Assembly: GCA_030041475.1 (NCBI GenBank)
Contig: JASHNU010000075.1
Coordinates: 1-64,000 of the forward strand
Origin: Candidatus Sulfotelmatobacter sp.
GTDB lineage: Bacteria; Acidobacteriota; Terriglobia; Terriglobales; Acidobacteriaceae
DNA length: 64,000 nucleotides
Direction: 5' to 3'
Below the pieces are notes generated by a model, which saw nothing but the letters and a program-made list of their open reading frames with translations, was not told the origin of the DNA and made no database searches. Below, in pieces: positions 8,309-16,513 of this stretch. Position 1 is the stretch's first letter; each line of letters begins with the position of its first letter. A program made the position numbers and the translations under genes.

Positions 8309-8844
8309 GACGCAAACCACAACGCGGTAAGGCGCGCAAGCCGAAAGCGTCGGCAAAACGGATCCTGCCTGCGCGTGGCGGCCAAGCCACTAGAGGGAAC
8401 AACCAATCGGCTCGTGACCGTGCCCTCAAGGCCCTCTGGGCCATGCGACAGGGTGACACGCTCTCGAAAGCTGCCCGCAACAACGGTGTCAGCAGTCGTA
8501 CCGTCAAGCGTTACGTGGGATCAGCCCTCGTGCAGGATCGTCCTAGCGGGCGCATCCGCGCGACCAAGAGTGACCGGCTCATTCGCTACTTGCAGATACC
8601 GGGCCCTGATGGCCAACCACGAGACATAAACGTGCGCGGGTCGAAGACGGCGAGCAAGGTCGCGGCCTACAAAGCAGATATCAACCGTCTGTTACGCGGT
8701 GATCGCCACGCAATGGACAAGTGGCGGAGTCGAAAAATTGCCGGATTCGAACTGGTAACGGACCCCAAGGTACTCGTCGCACAAGCTCGTAAGGAGTTAC
8801 TGCCCTATTCGCTCTACCGCTCCCTCGCAGGCGGTGCCGCATGA
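8305..8844 (+). CDS. HTH DNA-binding protein of the element
   Basis: 179 residues from a GTG start. The first ~35 residues are Lys/Arg-rich. Residues ~35-75 (RDRALKALWAMRQGDTLSKAARNNGVSSRTVKRYV) form a homeodomain-like helix-turn-helix of the kind found in transposon and phage proteins. The C-terminal half (ASKVAAYKADINRLL, KWRSRKIAGFELVTD) is helical and unassigned. It is the first gene of a tightly packed operon: its stop overlaps the start of the HNH-like gene, which overlaps the polymerase start. HTH proteins are regular members of casposons, but whether this one binds the element ends or a promoter is unknown. Confidence 0.72.
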   Translation: MRRKPQRGKARKPKASAKRILPARGGQATRGNNQSARDRALKALWAMRQGDTLSKAARNNGVSSRTVKRYVGSALVQDRPSGRIRATKSDRLIRYLQIPGPDGQPRDINVRGSKTASKVAAYKADINRLLRGDRHAMDKWRSRKIAGFELVTDPKVLVAQARKELLPYSLYRSLAGGAA

Positions 8845-9137
8845 AGTTGAGGCGATCACGCATGCGCTGCTGTGCCATTTGTGGATCAACGAGGAACATT
8901 GAAGAGCATCACCTCGGGCTATTCCAACATGCTCCGTTCTTCACGATCCCACTGTGCCAGCCGCATCACCAAGCGGTGACCCTCGCCATCGTTAGGGCTG
9001 GGGTAGACCCGCGCTACACAGACATTGTTGAGGAGCGTGCACGACGCGCACGAATGGCGGCATACGTGTTTCTGTGGTTTCTCGACGAACAGTTAGCAGA
9101 AAGCGAAAACCGCAATCACCATCGGAGGTCGTTATGA
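8841..9137 (+). CDS. Small HNH-like (treble-clef) nuclease
   Basis: 98 residues. CAICG (CxxC) is followed by EEHHL and, after 15 residues, LCQPHHQAV, the spacing of an HNH motif. The second cysteine pair is CxxH rather than CxxC, so metal binding is somewhat atypical. A helical, Arg-rich segment and a Trp/Phe-rich end follow. HNH endonucleases are recurrent companions of Cas1 and PolB in casposons. The ATG overlaps the end of the HTH gene (ATGA), and its own stop overlaps the polymerase ATG (9134), so the three are translationally coupled. Confidence 0.7.
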   Translation: MKLRRSRMRCCAICGSTRNIEEHHLGLFQHAPFFTIPLCQPHHQAVTLAIVRAGVDPRYTDIVEERARRARMAAYVFLWFLDEQLAESENRNHHRRSL

Positions 9138-11185
9138 CAAACATTCACGACATTTTCGTTCGTGCCTATGCAATTCCAGCATCGGAAGACCCTGACGACA
9201 ATCGCAACCATCGTTCGAGCGATGACGCTAAGTGGCCGTCCTATGCCCTGATTTTGGATAGTGAGACCCGGATTACATTCGATCAGTCGTTAACGTTTGG
9301 CATCTTTCGCTTCTGTGAACTCAAAGACACAAAATATGTCGTTACCAGAGAAGGGATCTTCTACGCTGATGCTCTGCCCACAAAAGACCGTCAAGTCCTG
9401 CGCGCCTATGCACGAACGGCGGTGTCGGACGCTAAGTCATTTCCACCCGAATTCCCGCTCTACTCGCGGTCCGACTTTATGAAGAGAGTGTTTTGGCCTG
9501 CGATCAAGCGAAATGGTGCACTCATCTGCGGACTAAACTTGCCATTCGACCTCGCGCATCTCGCGTTGGCATGGAGTCGCGCTGAGCACAACGAATGGTC
9601 GCTTACGATGTCGCAGTACTCAAATGGAATTGAAAACAGCAATGTTCCGCGCATTTTGATAACACCGATCGACGGCAAAAAAGCATTTATCAGGTTGGCA
9701 AAACCGTGGAAACCGGACGAGTGGAAAGATAAGGGTAGATCGCATTTCCTGGATCTGAGAACACTTGGCTGGGCCTTATTCAACCGTTCTTATTCACTGA
9801 AGCGTTTGTGTGCAGAACTGCAAACTGAAAATCAAAAGATCGATCATGAACCGACCGGCGAAGTTACGATTGAAGAAATCGAATATGCCAGACAGGACGG
9901 GCGCTGCACCGTCGATGCACTCAACGCACTGAAGGAGGAATTCGACAAACATCCGATTAGCTTGAATCCCTGCCACGCATACTCGCCTGCGAGCATTGCC
10001 AAAAGTTATCTCGATGCCATGGGCCTTATCAGGCCAGCCGAGAAATTCAAGATTTCAGCGAAACACCATGGCATTGCGATGCAAACATACTATGGCGGGC
10101 GCTCGGAGACGCGCATCCGTCGTACCGAGGTCCCCGTCGTTCCTGTCGATTTCACCAGCGAATATCCGACGTGCTGCGTGCTACTGGGTCTGTTCGACAT
10201 TCTGACAGCTCGGAGAGTCACATTTAAAGACGATACTGCCAACATCCGCCGACTCATCAAATGGGTCTCTCTGAATCGTTGTTTTGACCCAAAATTGTGG
10301 AAGCAATTCAACTTCTTTGCACTCGTGCAGCCCGACAACGACATTCTGCCCGTACGTACCGTCTATGACAGCGTGACCCAGAATATCGGCAACAATTACC
10401 TGACTTCTGATACACCACTGTGGTTTGCAGGCCCCGATGTCATTGCGTCCGCAATCAGGACAGGCAAAGCGCCACGCATCATCCGCGCCGTTCGCATCGT
10501 GCCACACGGCAAACAGGCTGGCATGAAAAGCGTGAATTTGCGTGGCAGCATGGTTGAAATCAATCCGTACAAAGATGATTTGTTCCGCAAAGTCATTGAA
10601 CAACGAAAACTCTATAAGGCAGACAGGAAGCTGTATTACTGGCTCAAGATCTTTGCGAATTCGATCTACGGGTTCTTCGTTGAGCTGATTCCCGAATTGC
10701 TCAACACGAACGTTCAACTTGAAGTTTATTCGGGTGACAAGAAGTTTACCGATTCGTCAGATGTGATCGAAAAACCCGGACGTTGGTTCTTTCCGCCATT
10801 GGCATCGATGATCACGTCGGCTGGTCGTTTGCTGCTCGCGATGGCGGAGGAAAGCGTAAACCGGAAGAAAGGAACATACCTGTTCTGCGATACCGATTCG
10901 TTGGCTATTGTCAGCGCGGAGAACGGCGGCACACTGAAGATCGCTGGCGCTGAAGATCGCCGCATCCTGTCGTGGACCGAGACGCAGAAAATCGTTAACA
11001 GATTCACTTCGTTGAACCCCTACAACAGAAAAGCCGTCAAAGGGTCAATCCTCAACCTGGTAGACGCAAACTACATCGATTCCGATCCAAGCAACCCACA
11101 GCGCCAACTTTGGGGCTACAGCATAGCTGCCAAACGCTATGCACTATATGAGAAAAACACACAAACCAAACATCGCAATCGTTGA
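9134..11185 (+). CDS. Family B DNA polymerase: exonuclease, palm and fingers (N-terminal part, frameshifted)
   Basis: 683 residues from the ATG at 9134, chosen for cggagg upstream and the ATGA overlap with the HNH gene; the frame opens at 9074. The 3'-5' exonuclease motifs are Exo I LDSET (~42-45), Exo II NLPFD (~135-139) and Exo III YARQDGRCTVD (~251-261). The polymerase motifs are A VDFTSEYP (~338-345), B KIFANSIYG (~505-513) and C FCDTDS (~584-589), followed by AAKRYAL (KxY-type). All catalytic acids are present. The frame ends abruptly after YALYEKN, while the next 300 residues continue in the +1 frame. Removing one A from the A5 run at 11153-11157 joins them into a polymerase of about 985 residues. 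It presumably replicates the element or fills integration gaps. Confidence 0.88.
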   Translation: MTNIHDIFVRAYAIPASEDPDDNRNHRSSDDAKWPSYALILDSETRITFDQSLTFGIFRFCELKDTKYVVTREGIFYADALPTKDRQVLRAYARTAVSDAKSFPPEFPLYSRSDFMKRVFWPAIKRNGALICGLNLPFDLAHLALAWSRAEHNEWSLTMSQYSNGIENSNVPRILITPIDGKKAFIRLAKPWKPDEWKDKGRSHFLDLRTLGWALFNRSYSLKRLCAELQTENQKIDHEPTGEVTIEEIEYARQDGRCTVDALNALKEEFDKHPISLNPCHAYSPASIAKSYLDAMGLIRPAEKFKISAKHHGIAMQTYYGGRSETRIRRTEVPVVPVDFTSEYPTCCVLLGLFDILTARRVTFKDDTANIRRLIKWVSLNRCFDPKLWKQFNFFALVQPDNDILPVRTVYDSVTQNIGNNYLTSDTPLWFAGPDVIASAIRTGKAPRIIRAVRIVPHGKQAGMKSVNLRGSMVEINPYKDDLFRKVIEQRKLYKADRKLYYWLKIFANSIYGFFVELIPELLNTNVQLEVYSGDKKFTDSSDVIEKPGRWFFPPLASMITSAGRLLLAMAEESVNRKKGTYLFCDTDSLAIVSAENGGTLKIAGAEDRRILSWTETQKIVNRFTSLNPYNRKAVKGSILNLVDANYIDSDPSNPQRQLWGYSIAAKRYALYEKNTQTKHRNR

Positions 11186-12092
11186 CCCCAAAGCGCATGG
11201 AATTGGATTCCTGTACTCACCCCAAGACTCTCCAAAGGGCTGGGACAAAGAAGCTCCACGCTGGGTTTACCAGCTCTGGGATTACATCTTGCGAGGTGCG
11301 TTGGAGCTACCGAATAAACCACCGTCTTGGGTCAATGTTCCCCAGATGATGCGCCTTACCATCACGACGTACAACGTTCTGGAGATGCTCGGAGAATGGG
11401 AGATCGCACGTCCATACAACTTCCTGTTGCTGCCCATGGTCGATCCGCTTTATGGATTCGCATTCCATCGGCAAGCAAACGAAAAAGTGCTGCTCGTCTG
11501 CCCGTTTTCATCGAAGCAAAAGCAGTGGTTTGACCTAGAATGCGTGAACGTTTATGACGGCAAGAAATACAGGATGCTCGATTGCAAGAAGGCTAAAGGG
11601 AGCATTCGGTACAACGTGGTCTTTCCGTCACAGTTCGCACATCTCATCATTCAATATCAGCAACACCCGGAAGCGAAGAGCCTTGCGCCCGACGGATCGC
11701 CCTGCGCAACTGAAACACAGGGATTATTGCAACGTGCGCACGTGATCGCTGGCGACATTCGTTATGTTGGCAAGGAAACAGATCGCAAATGGGAAGAGGG
11801 CGAAGAAATCAGCGTGCTGGAATTTGCCGCAACCGAATACGGGCGAAGAGGGAAGGTCATCGCGAGCGATGAAGTGAAGGCGGCAATCCAGAGAATCGGA
11901 ATCAACAAGTGCGCGCGAGAGAGCGGGTTTCATCGTGCCAACTTCATTCGCAAGTTGATGCGCGATGTGCCTGTGAAACGTAACTCGTATACTGAGTTTG
12001 TACGCTGGCTAAAAGGTTGCAACGAAGTGCATCTTGACCAACCTAAAGTGCCGGAGGATAATCCTGGGGTTTCAGTCGTAAGTCGGACTTAG
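11139..12092 (+). CDS. Family B DNA polymerase, C-terminal part (thumb plus HTH-like tail) in shifted frame
   Basis: 317-residue frame overlapping the preceding ORF by 47 bases and offset by +1. From KPNIAIVDPKAHGIGFLYSP onward it reads as the direct continuation of PolB after the AKRYALYE motif, so it is the thumb region rather than a separate enzyme. Residues ~225-295 (AAIQRIGINKCARESGFHRANFIRKLMRDVPVKRNSYTEF) look like a helix-turn-helix tail. Either the gene is broken by an extra A at 11153-11157, or a +1 slip there makes the full product. Independent initiation at 11139 or 11148 has no good ribosome site. It is followed by a small secreted-protein gene after 14 bases. Confidence 0.75.
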   Translation: MHYMRKTHKPNIAIVDPKAHGIGFLYSPQDSPKGWDKEAPRWVYQLWDYILRGALELPNKPPSWVNVPQMMRLTITTYNVLEMLGEWEIARPYNFLLLPMVDPLYGFAFHRQANEKVLLVCPFSSKQKQWFDLECVNVYDGKKYRMLDCKKAKGSIRYNVVFPSQFAHLIIQYQQHPEAKSLAPDGSPCATETQGLLQRAHVIAGDIRYVGKETDRKWEEGEEISVLEFAATEYGRRGKVIASDEVKAAIQRIGINKCARESGFHRANFIRKLMRDVPVKRNSYTEFVRWLKGCNEVHLDQPKVPEDNPGVSVVSRT

Positions 12093-12106
12093 TGGAGATC
12101 CAACAG

Positions 12107-12493
12107 ATGCGGTGCTGCTTTATTGCTTTTCTTGCCTGTTTGATCGGTGCGAATGCTGCTGCGCAGTGCCCAATCCAACCACGCCAGGTATCGTTTGACC
12201 GCGTTAGAAGCAGCATTATCATTCGCTATTACAATTCAACTACTCGGGCGATCCGCGATGTGCAATTCAGTGTGACGAATGAGGACGTATCGCAGCGTAC
12301 TGTGCTCGGCGAATTCAGGGCAAACAATATTGTTCGTCCGAGACAAGAGCAAACAGTTGTTTTCCCAAACGTCTCTGGAACGGCCTTCGGAGGGAATATC
12401 GCTTTAGAAGTCGTGCGAGTGTCATTTGTTGACCGTTCGCTCTGGACTCCTGATCACGACAAACCATGCAAGATACAGAGCGTGCAACCGTAG
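12107..12493 (+). CDS. Small secreted protein, unknown
   Basis: About 128 residues from an ATG at 12107 preceded by gtggag; the frame opens at 12092. MRCCFIAFLACLIGANAAAQ is a signal peptide with a probable cleavage after AAA. The mature part has one early and one late cysteine (CPIQPRQV, KPCKIQ), consistent with a disulfide-linked beta-sandwich: SIIIRYYNSTTRAIRDVQFSV looks like strands. No family is recognised. It sits between the polymerase and the large lipoprotein on the same strand and is part of the element's cargo. Confidence 0.65.
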   Translation: MRCCFIAFLACLIGANAAAQCPIQPRQVSFDRVRSSIIIRYYNSTTRAIRDVQFSVTNEDVSQRTVLGEFRANNIVRPRQEQTVVFPNVSGTAFGGNIALEVVRVSFVDRSLWTPDHDKPCKIQSVQP

Positions 12494-12501
12494 GCATAGG
12501 G

Positions 12502-15500
12502 ATGCTGACGAAGATTATAACGAGGCTGGCCGTCGCGCTTTGCATGACCCTTGCAGTGGTCGCCTGTGGCGGCGGATCAGGTGGACAATCCGGGCAATCA
12601 CCACCACCTCCATCGTTTAGTGTCGTTGCTACGCCGTCAAATCCGTCCATAGCTCCGGGAACGTCATCCACAATTCAACTCTCCGCCGTTCCGCAAAATG
12701 GATTCAGTGGTACAGTTGCCGTCACTGTCTCGGGGCTGCCTTCTGGCCTCACAGCGACTCCTTCATCACTATCGCTCCAGAGCACACCACAAATTGTTAC
12801 GTTGATTGCTGCCAGCACCCTCGCGGATGGCAATTATTCTTTTTCTCTCAACGGGACAAGTGGGAACTTGAACAGTTCCACCACGGTGAACGTAGGCGTG
12901 GAAACTTTAGCGAATTTCACCATTATTCAGCCATTGATCCCACAGATCGTTATAAGGTTCGGATCTACGGCTCAGATACAGTTGCAGACGGAGGAACAGG
13001 GGTCGGGGCTGTCCAATTACCTGGTGAACTTTTCTGTAACTGGTGTCCCATCGGGCATCACGGCAACACTTGCGCCGAATCCCGTCACCGTCGGCGAAAC
13101 GACCACTTTGAGCGTGACCGCTCCGACGAATTCACCATGGATTCAGGGCGTCTTGATCAATGTTGTGGGCACACCTGGCGCGTCAGTAGAGACCCAGAGC
13201 CTGGCGCTTGATTTGGTGGTAGCGCCTCCCCCCGGGAGTATCCCGAACAACCAGACGAGCTATCTCCGAACGGATGATACACCGCAGTCCATCGTATATG
13301 ACGCAGCGAATCAACACATCTTTTCCAGCGACTATTTATTGAATCGAGTTGATGTCGTCTCGACGGCGAACAGGCAACTGGTGAAAAGCATTCCTGTCCT
13401 CAGCCCCCATGGACTTGCTCTCACAACAGACGGTAATGAGGTCCTCGTGGGTAGCGACTCGCAACAGGTTGAAGCCATTAGCACCAGCAGTTTGCAGGTC
13501 GTGCAGCAATGGATACTGCCTCTGTGGGAGGGGAGGACCTACGGACTATACGACCTTTTTCCGTTATCCGACGGCACCGTAGCGTTTTCTGCCCAGGGTA
13601 TTCTGAATGGTTACCTCAGCGTTTGGAATCCCACGAACAACACTACAACTGCGCTACCGGTGCCGACGGCTTTGAACCAGAATGTCTGCGTCGTAGCAGG
13701 TGCGGGTACTAACATTTTCATCGGCTCCTGCAGTGAGCCTGGAGTTGCGTCAGTCTATAACACGGCCACCAATGAGTTTTCCCCACTCCTGAACTTTCCG
13801 GGCTTTATCTACCGCGCTGCTGCTAGTCCTGACGGCTCTCAATTCATAGTGTCGGATGACACATATGGAATTGGTCTATACAACTCGCAGCTCCAGGCTG
13901 AGACGTTTCTCACTCCTCCAGATGGCTACGGCACCTTCATCTTCAGTCAAGACGGCTCGAATATCTATGTGGAAGAGGGCATCCTAGCTGTCTTTGATGG
14001 ATCAGGAAACTTTATTAACACCGCACCTTCACTTGGCACGATTCCTCCTGGAGCCGAAATCGGACCGTGTCCTGATTCGGAGACACCCTTTGCCGTCGAC
14101 TCCAGCGGAATTGTTTTTGGCTCCGCCGACCATGGCATAGCTTTTGATGATTCGACGTATTCCGTCAATTTTGGTTCCGGATTTGGTGGGTTTACGTGCT
14201 TGGGATTGACTCTAACCCCGGATTCTGGCCCGGTTAACGCAACCACATCAACGAATTTCACTTCAGTTGAGGAGTTCGGCTCAGTACCAGATGTTTGGTT
14301 CGGAGGCACTCGCGCGGCCCAGGTGAGCACTGGGCAGAGTACACCCGGCCCGTTGAGTGCTGTCGCACCAGCGGTATCACAGCCAGGCCCGGTTGACGTA
14401 AAGATCATCCAACCGAGCGGGAATGAAAGCTATAACCCCTTAGCTTTCAGTTATGGCCCTAATCTGATGTTTGTAAATGGAGACACATCAACGCCGACCG
14501 GTGGCACTACTTCCTATATCACAGGCGTAGGAATGCCCACCGATGCGAGCCAAGTACAAGTTAGCGTTGGCGGTCAGAATGCAACCATCACGAGCGCAGT
14601 GCAGGCTCCCTTCTATGGCGTCTACTTCCCGTTTTCATATCCGTATCCAGCCGTCCAACTCACGGTTACTCTGCCACCGGGTACAGGAGACCAAGACCTG
14701 GTTGTGACGACTTCTTCGGGGTCCTCGACACTGCCGAAGGCCATTCACTACGTCCAAAGCGTGACGGACTATCCCTCGCCAAATAGTCCATTCCAGTCGA
14801 TACTGTTGGATAGTACGCGCAATCAGCTTTATCTATCAGCTGGCACCCACATCGATGTGTTTTCGTTAGCGACTTCTCAATTTCTTGCTCCTTTCACTCC
14901 GCCCTCTCTAAATGGGCAAGCGGCGTTTCACGGTCTGGCACTTACGCCAGATGGTTCGCAATTGCTGGCCGCAAACTTCCCCGACGGATCGGTCGCACTG
15001 ATTAATCCGGATGAACCAAGCTCAGCAACTGCTGTTCAAGTCATTCCCCCCGGGACCCCTCTCAACCCAGGCCCCGATAATGTCGTTACCACTAATACAG
15101 GTCTGGCTTTCATAGAAGCCGCGACCCCCGATAGCGAAGGATGTGGTAACGCGGTCTACGAACTGAATTTGTCAACGTTGCAAGTGACGGCAGTGAATTT
15201 GATCAACTTGTTCTGCATACAAGCTGAAGGATTTCCGATGGCCGCATCGGCGGACGGATCAAAAGTGCTTCTCGCAACGACGGACATCAGCGGGCCGCAA
15301 CAGGTAACAGTCTACGATTCCGCAAGCAACACTTGGGCGACGAACATATCGGTAACCGAAAACTTTGGAGGCAACGCCGCAATCTCTCCAAATGGAACGG
15401 TGTTTGCGACTGGAAGTAGTCTCGTTGACGCGAACGCCAATGTGCTTGGTGCCTTGGCATGGCAGGATGTTTTCATGTCCCCAGGGCCATACCCGTCGCT

Positions 15501-15993
15501 GCGACTGGAGACGGTGTCTGATGGCGGCAGCCTTGTCTACATTCCCTACGCTAGCTTTATGCATTTCACAGTGTCTTATCCGAGCTTCGTAGATATTTTC
15601 GATGTGAATCACGGAGCGATGTTACATCGGCTGGTTTTGACCGAGCAGGTGCAGTCGGTCACGAACGCCATGGCGATCGACGCCTACGGTCAGAATATCT
15701 ACCTCATCACGAACGCCGGATTGACGATCGTGAAGGTCGCTGCGGCGCCATTGGCCATTGGAAGTGTGAGTCCGACATCCGCCTCCCCTGGAACCACGAT
15801 TACGGTTTCCGGCAGCGGTTTCCTGACCGGGGCTTCAGTGACCGCTAATGGAACAGCCGCCACATCGACACTTGTAAATGCGAACACGCTTCAAGTAGTT
15901 GTTCCTGCTCTCAGCGCAGGTCCGGTCCAGATTACCGTCACCAACCCCTCCGGTGGGATGTACGCATTAGACAACGCATTCACAGTTCCTTAG
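12502..15993 (+). CDS. Large surface lipoprotein with beta-propeller and IPT/TIG domain (cargo)
   Basis: About 1163 residues from the ATG at 12502; the frame opens at 12466. The signal sequence ends in the lipobox VVACGGG, indicating a lipoprotein. Residues ~40-240 are Ig-like repeats (FSVVATPSNPSIAPGTSST, VTVSGLPSGLTATPSSLSL). The middle and later parts contain repeated LALTTDGNEVLV / LALTPDGSQLLA units typical of YVTN/SMP-30-like beta-propellers. The last ~85 residues (ISPTSASPGTTITVSGSGF-type) are an IPT/TIG domain. It resembles acidobacterial surface proteins and ends 72 bases before the right inverted repeat, so it is carried by the element. Substrate is unknown. Confidence 0.8.
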   Translation: MLTKIITRLAVALCMTLAVVACGGGSGGQSGQSPPPPSFSVVATPSNPSIAPGTSSTIQLSAVPQNGFSGTVAVTVSGLPSGLTATPSSLSLQSTPQIVTLIAASTLADGNYSFSLNGTSGNLNSSTTVNVGVETLANFTIIQPLIPQIVIRFGSTAQIQLQTEEQGSGLSNYLVNFSVTGVPSGITATLAPNPVTVGETTTLSVTAPTNSPWIQGVLINVVGTPGASVETQSLALDLVVAPPPGSIPNNQTSYLRTDDTPQSIVYDAANQHIFSSDYLLNRVDVVSTANRQLVKSIPVLSPHGLALTTDGNEVLVGSDSQQVEAISTSSLQVVQQWILPLWEGRTYGLYDLFPLSDGTVAFSAQGILNGYLSVWNPTNNTTTALPVPTALNQNVCVVAGAGTNIFIGSCSEPGVASVYNTATNEFSPLLNFPGFIYRAAASPDGSQFIVSDDTYGIGLYNSQLQAETFLTPPDGYGTFIFSQDGSNIYVEEGILAVFDGSGNFINTAPSLGTIPPGAEIGPCPDSETPFAVDSSGIVFGSADHGIAFDDSTYSVNFGSGFGGFTCLGLTLTPDSGPVNATTSTNFTSVEEFGSVPDVWFGGTRAAQVSTGQSTPGPLSAVAPAVSQPGPVDVKIIQPSGNESYNPLAFSYGPNLMFVNGDTSTPTGGTTSYITGVGMPTDASQVQVSVGGQNATITSAVQAPFYGVYFPFSYPYPAVQLTVTLPPGTGDQDLVVTTSSGSSTLPKAIHYVQSVTDYPSPNSPFQSILLDSTRNQLYLSAGTHIDVFSLATSQFLAPFTPPSLNGQAAFHGLALTPDGSQLLAANFPDGSVALINPDEPSSATAVQVIPPGTPLNPGPDNVVTTNTGLAFIEAATPDSEGCGNAVYELNLSTLQVTAVNLINLFCIQAEGFPMAASADGSKVLLATTDISGPQQVTVYDSASNTWATNISVTENFGGNAAISPNGTVFATGSSLVDANANVLGALAWQDVFMSPGPYPSLRLETVSDGGSLVYIPYASFMHFTVSYPSFVDIFDVNHGAMLHRLVLTEQVQSVTNAMAIDAYGQNIYLITNAGLTIVKVAAAPLAIGSVSPTSASPGTTITVSGSGFLTGASVTANGTAATSTLVNANTLQVVVPALSAGPVQITVTNPSGGMYALDNAFTVP

Positions 15994-16064
15994 TGCGCAC
16001 GCGCACGCCCGCGCAAGGGGGGTGCTGCAACATGGGGGGATGTCGCGCAAAGAATTTCCCGCGT

Positions 16065-16103
16065 GGGGGGAGGGTCCATTTTGCCGTCGGTATACACCTA
16101 CCC
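16065..16103 (-). repeat. Right terminal inverted repeat (39 bp)
   Basis: Exact reverse complement of 3366-3404. It starts with a G6 run and ends ggtatacacctaccc. Outward it is followed at once by the 14-bp direct repeat. Confidence 0.95.
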
Positions 16104-16117
16104 GTCAAACCGTGCCG
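16104..16117 (+). repeat. Right 14-bp direct repeat (target-site duplication)
   Basis: gtcaaaccgtgccg, identical and in the same orientation as 3352-3365. Without the element the site would read gtcaaaccgtgccg followed by ggggggttatacccacc. Confidence 0.93.
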
Positions 16118-16293
16118 GGGGGGTTATACCCACCGAGGAAATTTTGCTCCACCCCTCAGGGGTGTAAGCCGGAGAGAGGCGTGCGTGCGCACGAGCAAGA
16201 GCAGGAGGTGATTTCTGCGATACTTACAATTCAATTTTGTACACGTGACTCAACCGTGTCTTTCCCCGTGCCTTGCCGAGTCGTGATCGTGCC
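16118..16293. other. Gene-free flank right of the element
   Basis: It starts with a G7 run and ttataccc, loosely echoing the G-run and tatacc of the inverted repeat. The rest is GC-rich hairpin-like sequence (cacccctcaggggtg). A longer open frame crossing the inverted repeat (16022-16372) shows no coding character. No gene is called here. Confidence 0.5.
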
Positions 16294-16513
16294 TCAGCTA
16301 TTTCCGGTCGTCAACGTTCCTGCCTGGATAATTGTGAAAACGATCCCCTCCGGAGCCACAGTTCGTGTGTAGCCGGAATCCAGGGAGGCGGTGGTCGGAA
16401 CCTGCGCATAGGTTAGACACCTCTGCTGAACAGTCTCTTCCGCCCAGCGCAGTGCGTTAGCGCTTGTGGCGCCAGTCGGCAGAACCGGCTTGCAGCCCTC
16501 AATCCGCCGACAT
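16294..16513 (-). pseudogene. Open frame without a start codon, possible phage-structural fragment
   Basis: On the minus strand a stop-free frame runs from about 16513 to a TGA at 16294-16296. It reads GCKPVLPTGATSANALRWAE...CLTYAQVPTTASLDSGYTRTVAPEGIVFTIIQ, which looks like ordinary protein. It has no ATG, GTG or TTG near its beginning. It begins where the 70-residue gene at 16499-16711 ends but in another frame, so it may be a frameshifted or deleted downstream gene. Function unknown. Confidence 0.35.

Larger units (their letters stand above)
3366..16103. mobile_element. Casposon-like element, 12.7 kb, with 39-bp TIRs and 14-bp TSD
   Basis: Seen: perfect 39-bp inverted repeats at the two ends, each flanked outside by the same 14-bp direct repeat. 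The interior codes for a Cas1-family protein, family B DNA polymerase, HNH-like protein, HTH protein, a toxin-antitoxin pair and cargo. Known: casposons are transposons mobilised by a Cas1 homologue; they carry PolB, HNH and HTH genes, have terminal inverted repeats, and duplicate about 14-15 bp of target. Inferred: this is a bacterial casposon or close relative. It is probably immobile now, because Cas1 is truncated and PolB is frameshifted. The main alternative is an unrelated element that captured a solo Cas1. Confidence 0.82.

Noticed and set aside
11139-12092. Independent gene for a novel 317-residue protein
   Set aside because: Reads as the direct continuation of PolB in the next frame; a one-base change at the A5 run unites them.
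16022-16372. 116-residue plus-strand open frame
   Set aside because: It crosses the terminal inverted repeat and the direct repeat, is Cys/Arg/Gly-rich and has no ribosome site.
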